DNA of 64,000 nucleotides from Arthrobacter sp. OV608. GTDB lineage: Bacteria > Actinomycetota > Actinomycetes > Actinomycetales > Micrococcaceae. A program made the translations under genes and the position numbers. The notes below the pieces were generated by a model. That model saw only the letters and a program-made list of their open reading frames with translations, ran no database searches and was not told where the DNA came from. Below, in pieces: positions 10,401-16,795 of the stretch. The DNA lies in assembly GCA_900110595.1 (NCBI GenBank), contig FOEZ01000011.1:92519-156518 (forward strand), read 5' to 3'. Positions within the stretch are counted from its first letter, which is position 1; every line of letters starts with the position of its first letter.

Positions 10401-11160
10401 CCGGCGTTCTGTACCTCAAGTACCAACCAAACGGGCTGTTCGGACTTGAAGGATCAAAGTTCGCGTTATCCGATGATCTGGTCATCCACTCGAGAGCAGC
10501 AGCATCTCCTTCCTTGAGCTCAAACGTCGTCAAGGGGTCTCGAGAAATTAGGGCTTTAGCTGCTTCCACCTCCTCCACAGGAAGAACAATCTCGTCCCGC
10601 AACTCTAGGTTCGGAGCAGGTTTGAATGAAGACGAGAGTCCGTTGGTCGCAGTGTGCGCCCAGTTGTAGGCCACTCGGATGACATTCTCGAGACCAAACC
10701 CATGCTTCCTCATGAGAAATGGGTCAAGGGCCTCTGCTAAACGCAGCGCACGAGACAGATCAGCTAAAGGGCGCTCCGTGGCCCCAGGTACAACATGCCG
10801 CAGATCATCGCCGACCCGAACGAATAGTGATTCAGACGGGTCCTTAGGAATGAAATCCTCCTGAACACCATCAATTCCTGAAGCCTCTGCTGCCTGATCG
10901 ACGACTTCTTGAACTGATGTAAGCGGAGTAGACAGAGTGGTATGCGCGATAGAGCGGGCACGGAGGGCGGCCGCGAGGGCGCTACCAACGGAAACAGAGC
11001 GGTGGCGCGCCGACGGCGACGACGCTGCTGCGAATAAAAGACACCACAATTCGTCTGCGTTGAAACTACTCATTGAGCGGGCCAGAGGATCTAGCCGATC
11101 CAAGCCGCTCCGTCGCTGTTTTCTTGGCTTTCCAGCTTTATTTCGCCCCATAGAGAACAT
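7411..11160 (-). CDS. Large protein with C-terminal PD-(D/E)XK nuclease domain
   Basis: A 1249-aa protein (1246 aa if translation starts at the fourth residue, Met at 11151). The C-terminal ~170 residues look like a restriction-endonuclease fold: FEKTLENELKNLGF, then EIDLVAAKPGENTIWLIEAK with Asp1126, Glu1141 and Lys1143 as a D...ExK active site. The preceding ~1070 residues are not recognised; they contain no Walker motif or helicase motif that I can see and have mixed alpha/beta character. It is the first gene of an operon, and its stop lies inside the start of the 593-aa gene. It may be a nuclease effector with a large sensing or DNA-binding part. Length and arrangement do not match a defence system I can name. 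Confidence 0.7.
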   Translation of the reverse strand: MFSMGRNKAGKPRKQRRSGLDRLDPLARSMSSFNADELWCLLFAAASSPSARHRSVSVGSALAAALRARSIAHTTLSTPLTSVQEVVDQAAEASGIDGVQEDFIPKDPSESLFVRVGDDLRHVVPGATERPLADLSRALRLAEALDPFLMRKHGFGLENVIRVAYNWAHTATNGLSSSFKPAPNLELRDEIVLPVEEVEAAKALISRDPLTTFELKEGDAAALEWMTRSSDNANFDPSSPNSPFGWYLRYRTPGLPDRWLPPAYVPEIVGAAVSELVGTVKQNPEARRALRISSLNAVRKALWRFSKSLYEGAPKRAGNFALTGQEIQWILPVNTNTAIAVSMVQVEDFLPQSRSFASDRLAKKVSGSDEPVVVALAGGGELTLTADTEIVPLVIFAAAGHLAVPQKKGSATLALEDLTWIAETAKDEDDLYLFARDLSDPSFPENFGWEAINYWEPWRANGKSFFAGGIAPSFFYFEAHAGDAEWERAYELSSLEEALHATGLPPLRDTQVAELTARGVATIAIQQQYGRYDPLTGLHQAPPVVGWSLALTNPPVAIIRSIPSWSPPEHYEFLFGFCGGLVFAFDAIRERWEQAHSHSEATGYRLVLQAIKSDSRVEPDQSIIEFSPLDEESTTGERNFQWAIDVERFVELADGDPRAANRVTADAFVGLLGSLNLQSDVITDLREDWLSNKPFLILETARSRTTLHHLASAWSLDPADESATIAASARKLAASDVEPGTYRGHDANRLVQQHLAPLALAALNERIRAHDKQEILETGLEQLNRVMYDGTRQREDLSRVAAHLPVTWDPQERMAEAMGDTLMLRQCNEIIVEASLRSTGADGPPLPITSRRWSGLLAAANAYRTMTTISERLHHKVAPFTIEITHAYEIKFEQDEQPAPGSWVLNVQAMDKASAGVSLNPGKSSVTESPVSMVELNQAMLETEGASVEDIFHVLTALVRWDSFAQGSSVGTGYETEVIDWICAEANDTTGARQDRYSRALKLLVSTTGEFQKSDWEPWQTRTRRHRLLVQPIVRSDAGSLLIAPQYLMTSLSVYNNHLSQGVLPWTDGIPPEVGKALERIRDLRNKHFEKTLENELKNLGFRTIARVKAGDHRRLGVPTLTTEIDLVAAKPGENTIWLIEAKDPASVHAVAETARQLRTFFRDSTNSRGKTKPSYSTQLARKEAELKPFIDQIAVKLGLEPSMDGSAYCLSTVFVTRKVAPAGFVNEKFPVLTLEEYLRPWLSSGAHG

Positions 11161-11260
11161 TCAAGCCGATGGAGGCCTCGATGCTTGTCAACGTGTCGGG
11201 TGTCCGTGTGTTGCGGTACCCCCAAGCGCAGACCGTGGGGCCGGAAGGCAACGCATCTGA

Positions 11261-11685
11261 CTACAGTTCTCTACTTCGCTCGGGAATCTCCACGTCCTCA
11301 TCCTTGAACACATCCCGGCCCGACACATGCCGCCAGACAACGTGGTCCAGCCTTCTGGCTTCGATCGGGTACAGCTCTGCGACCTGCCTAATCAGGTCTG
11401 CAGCCTCAGAAGTGCTCAGTTCCCGCTCCCCCAGCTCCGCATGCTCCTTGATAAACCTAATCACCATGCGATCAGGCTTTACCGACTGGAAGCCGGCCAG
11501 GATGAGCAGGTAGTTGTAGTCACCCCAGACCGCTGACTGGGCAGGTGCAGCCAGGCGTCCTTCAGCGCCTTCAGTTCCTTGTCTTCTGCGTACGCCCGGT
11601 GCAGGTGGTCCCGCGTCGTGTAGCCCAGCTCGTGGAGCTTCTCTGCGGCCTGGCGGATGACCTCGGCCTTCAGAGGGGCGTTCAT
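11261..11685 (-). pseudogene. Small protein gene broken by a frameshift
   Basis: Two adjacent reverse ORFs form one gene. The first (from ATG 11685, MNAPLKAEVIRQAAEKLHEL) loses sense after KDAWLHLP near 11543. The reading continues in another frame as GDYNYLLILAGFQSVKPDRM and runs to the stop at 11261. A single-base change around 11535-11545 would restore about 140 residues. 'VKPDRM' after a short hydrophobic stretch recalls the HhH-GPD type fold of base-excision glycosylases, but this is only a faint resemblance. Either a decaying gene or a sequencing error. Confidence 0.6.
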
Positions 11686-11749
11686 TCTTGTGTGTGCCGC
11701 GGGCCTGTAAAGTAGTGAGACACCGCGAACAGGCTGGTGAGTCGCCTTA

Positions 11750-12004
11750 GCGGAAGGTTCCCCTGCTATTTATCGGCCGCGTCCAGCCCCGCTGATTTCG
11801 TTGGATCACCACCAAGTGTGACGTTTGGACTTGCCATTTGCCTAGTAGCCTTCGGAGTCTGCAACAGCATTGCTCTATCCAAGCGGAATGTTTAGAACCT
11901 TCGCGGTCTTTCTTTATTGGTGCTGCTATAGCCGCAGTGGCCGCTGTGATTTTGGGCATTCTGGTAGTCAATCAGTTCATCACCGACTTCAACATGGGCG
12001 CGTA
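11750..12004 (+). pseudogene. Possible two-helix membrane protein, frameshifted
   Basis: Two hydrophobic segments occur in adjacent forward frames. GLAICLVAFGVCNSIALSKR ends at a TAG near 11892; the neighbouring frame then gives SFFIGAAIAAVAAVILGIL and ends at TAG 12003 after FITDFNMGA. Joined by a one-base shift near 11885-11890 they would make a small two-helix membrane protein. No convincing start or ribosome site was found, so this is a weak call; it may be chance hydrophobic reading. Confidence 0.3.
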
Positions 12005-12021
12005 GGCAGTAGGCTTATTTC

Positions 12022-12360
12022 ATGGCGAGCAAAACAGTAGTGATTCTTTCCGACGACCTGGACGGCTCGGAAGCCAGCGAAACTATTCGATTCGCACTCG
12101 ATAACAGCGAGTACGAGATCGATCTGAATGAAGGCCACGCCAATGAACTGCGGCAGGCTCTCGAGCGTTTTACCAATGCCGGACGCAGGCTATCCGGCGG
12201 ACGCGGCGGTCGCGCTTCAGCTTCCAGCCGTAAAACGTCCTCACAAGGCGGGCCGGACGCTAAGGCCATTCGCCAGTGGGCTGCTCAGAATGGCATCTCG
12301 GTGAATACTCGCGGTCGAATCCAGGCCGAAGTCGTGGAGAAGTACGAAGCAGCTCACTAA
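12022..12360 (+). CDS. lsr2: Lsr2 family nucleoid-associated protein
   Basis: A 112-aa H-NS-like DNA-bridging silencer of actinobacteria that binds AT-rich, often foreign, DNA. The N-terminal half (MASKTVVILSDDLDGSEA, then SEYEIDLNEGHANELRQAL) is the Lsr2 dimerisation domain. A Gly/Ser/Arg linker leads to the C-terminal DNA-binding domain (AIRQWAAQNGISVNTRGRI) with the RGR AT-hook-like motif. Length and order match the family. The zinc-ribbon gene starts 16 nt downstream, so the two are probably one transcript. Inside the repeat-bracketed segment it could be an island-borne xenogeneic silencer rather than the chromosomal housekeeping copy. Confidence 0.93.
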   Translation: MASKTVVILSDDLDGSEASETIRFALDNSEYEIDLNEGHANELRQALERFTNAGRRLSGGRGGRASASSRKTSSQGGPDAKAIRQWAAQNGISVNTRGRIQAEVVEKYEAAH

Positions 12361-12376
12361 CGAAAAAGGAGCGAGT

Positions 12377-12883
12377 GTGGCCGCCTGTCCGCAATGTCAA
12401 GGCGAACTGCCAGAGAAATCCGAGTCTGGGCAGTGCCCGCATTGTGGGCATGCCTGGGGCACCCTGCGTTTAGGCGGACTGGGCACACTCACGTCCGTTG
12501 TCACTGAGATCGGCTATGGCGTTGATAAGTCCTGGCTTGAGCAGTGGGGACAGATGGAGCGTTCATACAAAAAGCTCCAGGAACTCTACGCTGCTACCGG
12601 CGCCGGCAATCAAGAAGCACAAACGATTGTGAAAGACTTCTTCATCCATTGCTGGCATCTTGGGGACTGGCTCTCAAAGGACAAAGGAACTAGCGTCACT
12701 TGGCCTGAAATCAAGACGTTGCTGCAGTCCGAAATTGATATCAACATCTGCAACGCCATGGCCAACACCTCGAAGCACCACACGCGGTTCCCAAATGAAA
12801 CTAGCGCTAGAGTCAGTTCGCTAAAGCTGCATCCCAAGTTCGAAGCGACTATCGAGGTCTCTCCTCCCAGTGGCCCTACATAG
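12377..12883 (+). CDS. Zinc-ribbon protein, probably truncated by an in-frame TAG
   Basis: Starts at GTG 12377 with AAAAAGGAG just upstream. The N-terminus is a zinc ribbon (CPQC ... CPHC, residues 4-23), followed by ~145 residues of mostly helical sequence (WLEQWGQMERSYKKLQELY) with no known family. Translation stops at TAG 12881, but the same frame continues sensibly for 28 more codons (DALDVATSCMDIWGKFMAAH) to TAG 12968, immediately before a terminator. The natural protein was therefore probably about 197 aa, and the stop looks like a nonsense change such as CAG to TAG. It follows lsr2 as second gene of a short operon. Confidence 0.7.
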   Translation: MAACPQCQGELPEKSESGQCPHCGHAWGTLRLGGLGTLTSVVTEIGYGVDKSWLEQWGQMERSYKKLQELYAATGAGNQEAQTIVKDFFIHCWHLGDWLSKDKGTSVTWPEIKTLLQSEIDINICNAMANTSKHHTRFPNETSARVSSLKLHPKFEATIEVSPPSGPT

Positions 12884-12970
12884 ACCCGGGACGCGTTAGA
12901 TGTGGCGACCAGCTGCATGGACATCTGGGGCAAGTTCATGGCGGCCCACAAGCTCATTCTCAAAAAATAG

Positions 12971-13009
12971 ACAGGATCGAAACTTATTTTAGTTTCGACC
13001 CTGTTTTTT
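12971..13009 (+). terminator. Rho-independent terminator of the lsr2 operon
   Basis: Stem CAGGATCGAAACT / AGTTTCGACCCTG (one mismatch) with a short TATTTT loop, followed by a run of six T at 13004-13009. It starts one base after the second in-frame stop (12970) of the zinc-ribbon gene, which supports 12970 as the original gene end. Confidence 0.88.
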
Positions 13010-13047
13010 AATTGCCCTCATATCGCACCCGGTGCGACTGTCGGAAT

Positions 13048-13356
13048 ATGCGAAAAATGCTCGTGTCCCTAGCCGTGGCACTTTCTCTTGTATTTGCGAC
13101 GGCACCAGCGCTAATGCTGCGACTGTCGGTATGACTTTTCGGACCTGCGCTGGGTTATTACATCGGCCTCGACCGCGCAGACCAGGGCGCAGTGACCCCT
13201 AGGGCGGCCGGTGTAGCAGCGGGGGAGTGCATCCAGACGAACGGCGTTCTCTGCCCGGCAAACTGCGCCGCTCTTGAGCGCGGTGTCGTTCTGCATCGCC
13301 TGCAGTGCAGACTACTCGAATGTCCTGCGGATTTATCTCGTCCTCGCGGAAGCTGA
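13048..13356 (+). pseudogene. Possible small secreted protein, frameshifted
   Basis: ATG 13048 opens a typical signal peptide (MRKMLVSLAVALSLVFATAP), but the frame stops at a TGA near 13132. A neighbouring frame continues plausibly with a Cys-bearing stretch (GYYIGLDRADQGAV, GECIQTNGVLCPANC) to TGA 13354. This would need at least one frameshift. No strong ribosome site is seen. A decayed small exported protein is the best reading, with low confidence. Confidence 0.35.
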
Positions 13357-13676
13357 CTTAGTTGTGGGCTCAGTGCACACCACATGTCGGCAGTTCCTTA
13401 AGCAAGAGCGGGATGAAGGCATCGGCCGTCGCTGTTGAGCCCGGGGTCAACAGTCCATCAAGGATGGCTCCTACGACTTTAGCCGACGGTTACACTCCTA
13501 GAGCCAACACAAAGGAACTCCCTGCCAGCGTGCTCGCGGCAGGGACTTGCCTGTTACCGGTCAGATCGTTAGCCGCAGAGAACCTAGGTAGTGCAGACGA
13601 ATTGGGTGTAGATGGCTCCGGCGCCCAAGCCAACTGGGTCGTCAGGCCGCGTCATACCCTGCGGTGAATAATTAGA
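13357..13676. other. Intergenic stretch, nothing recognised
   Basis: About 320 bp between the putative decayed secreted protein and the convergent secreted-protein gene. A 101-codon forward ORF (13362-13667) is open here but has no ribosome site and an unconvincing composition. No hairpin or RNA gene was recognised. Confidence 0.35.
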
Positions 13677-14111
13677 TTATCTAAACAAGCGGATCTCCTT
13701 GTTGATCGGTTCGTTCACGTTGTAGAAGCAGCAAATGAACCCCTGCGCATTGCCCGTGACGGTTGCGCCCCCTTGCACAAAAATAGTGGAACGGCCAGTG
13801 AATGCCTCGAACCTATAAGTTCGGGTGTAAACACGGCCTACGTAACCTTCACACAGGAAGGAGTCACTGAAACTTGACGTATTGACCGTCTTGCCGGTGA
13901 CCTGCCTCAACTCCATGTTAATATTGATGTTTTCGTCGAAGAACGTACATGTGACCGTGTAGGTTCCGGTGACAGCCGTTCCCTTAGCTGAAATCTGGCC
14001 ATCGCTCACAGATATAACCGAAGCGGCGGCTCGCGCCGGGGTAGCGGTCACGAGTCCACCGACCCCTAACAACACGATGAACAAAAATGCGGAAAAAGAC
14101 CTAGTTTTCAT
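13677..14111 (-). CDS. Secreted hypothetical protein (144 aa)
   Basis: The start is placed at ATG 14111, where a classical Sec signal peptide begins: MKTRSFSAFLFIVLLGVGGL with likely cleavage after ATPARA. Upstream in-frame residues look non-coding. The mature part (about 115 aa) is beta-rich with four Cys and Thr/Val/Phe alternation (GTYTVTCTFFDENININMEL), suggesting a small exported beta-sandwich. No family recognised. It is a lone reverse gene; the DUF4236-HIRAN region upstream is also on this strand but 600 bp away. Confidence 0.65.
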   Translation of the reverse strand: MKTRSFSAFLFIVLLGVGGLVTATPARAAASVISVSDGQISAKGTAVTGTYTVTCTFFDENININMELRQVTGKTVNTSSFSDSFLCEGYVGRVYTRTYRFEAFTGRSTIFVQGGATVTGNAQGFICCFYNVNEPINKEIRLFR

Positions 14112-14707
14112 CTGTCGAAACCCTGACTCGGAGGCCGCGCCTTTTGCTGGCCGGCCCCGTGAAGTGTGAAATTTATAGCGGTTCACCGTAGGACAAGGCG
14201 CCGTTCTCGCTATGGCCAAAACGAACCGGTGCGCTAACCCAGGACAAACCGTCAGGTCCCCGTTTGAGGGAATTACGTCAGACTGTCTCAGTGGCATCCC
14301 ATCACGTCCTCCCGCGATGGACACCTAGCCTGAGAATAGACCTTTGACTAACGAGTGACCAGATCAAAATGCCCCCCACATTATGTTCTGAAGGAATAGG
14401 GGGCGATCACCTAAAAGCCCGACCTTCCCAGGGCTGCGTTGCCAGTTAGGAGCGGAGTTTCGCGGCAACCGACGCCCCGGGGGTTCTTGATCGCCTGCCA
14501 GCACGTGCGGCCGGTGCAGGGGTTCGTCCAGGCGCTTATCCGCGAGACTGCCCCCAGGGGCCGGTGCCCGAACTCAAAGCCGCCAGCCCAAAGGCTGTGG
14601 ACCTCGCTGCGCACGTCAAGGTGCGTCGGTCGCCAATCCGCTGGCAGTCACCCACCATGCGCTGCCCCAACGCCATTCTCCTATTTTGAGTAGGCAGGCG
14701 GAACGTC
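14112..14707. other. Long gap, nothing recognised
   Basis: About 600 bp without a supportable gene. Short ORFs occur on both strands (for example reverse 14411-14614), but none has a ribosome site or recognisable sequence. No repeat or RNA signal was identified. Confidence 0.35.
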
Positions 14708-15931
14708 TTACCTTGGTTCCCTAAGAAGGAGTATTGATGCCGGATGCGGCCCGTTTGCAAGCCAATCGTCGCTGATCTCGGTGGCTTTGGCTGCATGAAG
14801 AACGAGCTGTGCGGCCAGGGTTGAGCCAGTGATTTTTGAGTAGGCCAGCGCAATTTCCCCAACAGCCTCGGTGTGCTCGAGAACCGGGAGCAGATGCGCG
14901 GAGGTGACATTGCTGAGCTCCCCAACACGTTGGCCGTCGAGACGGATTTCGACAAAGGGACGCTGGGTCCCATTCTTCAACGTGTAGGTTTCTTTGTGCA
15001 GGCTGACCAGCAGTATTCCCATACCATCGGCAGGCACATACTTGCCGAGTACGTCGAAGTGGTTTTCTTCCTTCAGGACCTGAATTGCTGATCCCCAAGT
15101 TATAAGGGTAGTCACGCCTGCAGGCGCAGCATTGAGGGGTGCGATTAACGCTGGTTCAGGCAATGCAACGGTTACGCGCGCCCGAAGGCGGTCCCCTTCG
15201 TCGTAAGCCCAAACCCGGGCAGTGGCAGCAGCGACGTTTCCGCTGGCGATGATTCTCGTCAGCGGTCGTGTGTAGCGTTTTGCGTCCTCTCGGCTGAGGT
15301 AGCCGAGAACTCGGCCTTTCCATCGGACGCTGATGGCGTTGGGGTCAAGCGGGTTGTCCGGTTCAGCCACCAGTTCCACCAGTAGACCTTCAGTTTCACC
15401 TTCGTTCCGACCAGCTGCCAGCGCACCATTTGCACGCAGGGCCGCCCTGATCGCCTTGCCGTACGCGTGTTCGCCTACAACTTCGACATTCGGCCATTCC
15501 GACCGGCCAAGCGAAACATGGTAAAGATTCTTGGTGGCCGGAACTGCTTGATCTACCCGCGGGGTCGGGTCCGCAGCGACTGGCACATCAGTAACCGGAG
15601 CCCCGCTAACCAAGACTTCCATTTGCTCGCCGTCGGCAGGCGTATTGGGGTTCTCAAGAAAACCTGCCGACCAGTTGATGTCCTCCCACGCCTGCCGACG
15701 GCTACGCCGCTTCCGCATCAGGAATGCCAGCCCGACAATTCCTGCGGCCAACAGAGTTCCTGCCGGGGATGAGAAGGTCACAACCAGCAGCAGCAATCCG
15801 AACAAAGTCCGCTGGGCAATTCCCCCAGCCTTTTCGATTTCAGGGACGCCGCGGCCACCAGTAGTCAACTTGGCCGGGTCAGCACCAACGTGCGCCAGGA
15901 CGTTGGCCGCCTGTCCCACTGTAAGGTGCAT
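14708..15931 (-). CDS. HIRAN-domain membrane protein (C-terminal part of a split gene)
   Basis: 407 aa from the first in-frame ATG. A hydrophobic segment near residues 44-72 (FGLLLLVVTF, LLAAGIVGLAFLM) precedes a basic stretch. A HIRAN-like domain follows around residues 145-235 (VVGEHAYGKAIRAAL, EPDNPLDPNAISVRW, GRVLGYLSREDAKRY); HIRAN domains bind DNA ends or occur as stand-alone DNA-interaction modules. The C-terminal ~150 residues are unassigned. The frame is open upstream of this ATG to a TAG at 15986, which is the stop of the DUF4236 gene in the same frame. This was therefore probably one protein, and the start given here may not be used. Confidence 0.65.
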   Translation of the reverse strand: MHLTVGQAANVLAHVGADPAKLTTGGRGVPEIEKAGGIAQRTLFGLLLLVVTFSSPAGTLLAAGIVGLAFLMRKRRSRRQAWEDINWSAGFLENPNTPADGEQMEVLVSGAPVTDVPVAADPTPRVDQAVPATKNLYHVSLGRSEWPNVEVVGEHAYGKAIRAALRANGALAAGRNEGETEGLLVELVAEPDNPLDPNAISVRWKGRVLGYLSREDAKRYTRPLTRIIASGNVAAATARVWAYDEGDRLRARVTVALPEPALIAPLNAAPAGVTTLITWGSAIQVLKEENHFDVLGKYVPADGMGILLVSLHKETYTLKNGTQRPFVEIRLDGQRVGELSNVTSAHLLPVLEHTEAVGEIALAYSKITGSTLAAQLVLHAAKATEISDDWLANGPHPASILLLREPR

Positions 15932-15985
15932 CAGGCTGGGGCGGGCCCCGGTAGCGCGCGCGACTGCAGCACGAACATGGTTACG

Positions 15986-16303
15986 CTAAAACTTCGACAC
16001 AACCACCGTATTGTCGGGTGTCAGAAGCTCCCGCCATGTCTCGTTTGTAATGACCTGACGGGCAACGGGACCGGCAGTGGGAGCGGAAATCAGGGCAGCT
16101 GACCTACGGCTCGGCCGACCGCTCGAACCGCTGGAGACATACGAGACACCGGTTCCGGGGACCCTCACCGTACTCGTCGTTCGGCCTGTGGCAGTTCTGG
16201 TAACCCTAAACGGACCTGCGCCGACACTGGCGCTCAACCCGCGCTTCGATGCTGTGATCCGAACAGGCCCAAAACTCTTCGACTTACGGTAACGAAACCC
16301 CAA
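15986..16303 (-). CDS. DUF4236 domain protein (N-terminal part of a split gene)
   Basis: The start is placed at TTG 16303 because GGAGG lies about 6 nt upstream and the DUF4236 pattern begins there (GFRYRKSKSFGPVRITASKR, then GLSASVGAGPFRVT, TVRVPGTGVSYV). The family is of unknown function and is usually found at the N-terminus of larger proteins. It ends with TAG at 15986-15988. The same frame continues (HVRAAVARATGARPSLM) into the membrane/HIRAN ORF with no gap, so the TAG probably splits one polypeptide of about 530 aa. Confidence 0.7.
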   Translation of the reverse strand: MGFRYRKSKSFGPVRITASKRGLSASVGAGPFRVTRTATGRTTSTVRVPGTGVSYVSSGSSGRPSRRSAALISAPTAGPVARQVITNETWRELLTPDNTVVVSKF

Positions 16304-16795
16304 CCCGCACCTCCAAAACATTCACGCGGGAAGCCAGTATTCCTCGTTTGAACCCGATTCTATGTCCTCGTCACGACGTTCTGAATGAGATAACGAGTGT
16401 CAGTTGGAGCCGATAGTGTTCGGCTTCAGATAGCCCTCAAGAAATCCGCGGGATTACCACAGGATTAGCTCAAGAATGCATCAAGAAAAGAGCAGCATCT
16501 CTCGATGTTGCTCTTCAGTCGCAGTCACGAGTAGGTCCATCGGCCCTTCGATCGGCCGATAGAAGCAATTGCCCCGTAAGTGACAAATCCTTTCCGAAAG
16601 GCGCTGCTAAAACGTCTTGAAGTGACATCAGCAAGGTGGGTTCTACTTTTATTACGACCACTAATACTTTTACGAAGTTCCGCGTCATGGGGATTTTGTC
16701 CCATTGCCAAGGCACCTGCTACACATTGTCTACTTGACTTGACGGAGCCGTAGGGACGGTTTTCGCGGTCAGGACGATTTCGGGGGCAATCACGT
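16304..16795. other. Intergenic region upstream of the secretion locus
   Basis: About 490 bp between divergent genes. It should contain promoters for the DUF4236 gene (reverse) and the long forward locus, but no clear consensus promoter could be fixed. It contains the hairpin at 16488-16515. Short ORFs here look non-coding. Confidence 0.35.
16488..16515. terminator. Hairpin upstream of the secretion locus
   Basis: Inverted repeat AAGAGCAGCATC / GATGTTGCTCTT (one wobble) with a 4-nt loop. It has terminator-like form, but which transcript it ends is unclear because no gene lies immediately before it on either strand. Confidence 0.5.

Noticed and set aside
13362-13667. 101-codon forward ORF
   Set aside because: No ribosome site, no recognisable sequence, and composition unlike local genes.
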